A stretch of 40,558 nt of DNA, from the NCBI GenBank assembly GCA_913009755.1, contig CAJVWU010000034.1, forward strand, positions 1-40,558, read 5' to 3'. Shown in pieces: positions 40,450 through 40,558 of this stretch (the stretch's first letter is position 1; the number at the start of each line of letters is the position of its first letter). The notes below the pieces were generated by a model that saw nothing but the letters and a program-made list of their open reading frames with translations, was not told where the DNA came from and searched no databases. This DNA is from an uncultured Bacteroidia bacterium. Its GTDB lineage: Bacteria; Bacteroidota; Bacteroidia; Bacteroidales; F082. The translations under genes were made by a program, and so were the position numbers.

Positions 40450-40558
40450 TTAGCAATTAGCCAATAGTTTATGCGATATTTTTCAATAAATGTAGCAACT
40501 AATATATGTTTTTTATTAACCATATAATGTTGATAACAAATTTTATATGCTCTGCAAA
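40450..40558. other. AT-rich right end of the window
   Basis: The last ~110 bases are AT-rich, have no recognised coding content and do not encode the missing end of the phosphatase. This could be true 3' flank or foreign DNA joined at the contig end. Confidence 0.4.

Overview
The window reads as a metagenome-type contig in which at least two unrelated genomes have been joined. Bases 27-84 are the Illumina P5/TruSeq universal adapter, so the left end carries library sequence. Bases ~85-2330 look like a Patescibacteria (CPR)-type or similar bacterium: a CheY-like response regulator, a DHH/DHHA1 phosphoesterase (NrnA-like), rbfA and the last ~40 codons of infB, in the conserved order infB-rbfA-nrnA on the minus strand, with clear Shine-Dalgarno sequences. 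At ~2310-2360 the infB tail is fused in frame to the first ~200 codons of a CRISPR cas10/cmr2. I read this as a chimeric join, not a real gene.

From ~2330 onward the DNA looks Bacteroidota (probably Bacteroidales-like). The signs are a type IX secretion C-terminal sorting domain, TAnnTTTG-type promoters, weak or absent Shine-Dalgarno sequences, DUF4252 proteins with an ECF sigma/anti-sigma pair, a bifunctional nuclease with a UVR tail, and a secreted Cys-type sulfatase. Its first part (2331-7166, minus strand, AT-rich) is the start of a type III-B CRISPR operon: a DHH(NrN-like)-CorA fusion, then a Cmr1-like RAMP protein, then Cas10/Cmr2, which is cut off at the join. In Bacteroides fragilis the related Cmr complex makes SAM-AMP, which opens a CorA-type membrane effector, and NrN-type phosphodiesterases degrade the signal. 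Here the probable signal destroyer and the probable membrane effector are one 892-residue polypeptide. This is the most interesting system in the window. Palm-domain motifs, cmr3-6, Cas1/Cas2 and the CRISPR array are not in the window.

Region 7167-8039 holds a decayed IS1595-type transposase. Then follow housekeeping and transport genes: thyA, a nucleoside-type MFS symporter, an RDD-family relic, the bifunctional nuclease, membrane pyrophosphatase hppA, glycine decarboxylase gcvP, a MEMO-family protein, dnaX (with an in-frame A AAA AAG slippery site and hairpin that would yield a short gamma form), a T9SS-secreted protein, an ion-transporter-superfamily permease and an SNF2 helicase.

Region 26600-30710 is a minus-strand cluster: ECF sigma, a small anti-sigma-like membrane protein, two DUF4252 proteins, an ABC ATPase and its permease, with a PIN-domain relic at its end. 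Then come an oligopeptide-binding lipoprotein, divergently a sulfatase followed by a HAD-family lipoprotein, a small membrane protein, a PAS/sigma-54 activator, a repeat patch with a GIY-YIG relic, a small hypothetical gene and an alkaline-phosphatase-superfamily gene. The last of these stops before its final metal-ligand region, close to the right end. No rRNA, tRNA or CRISPR array was recognised.
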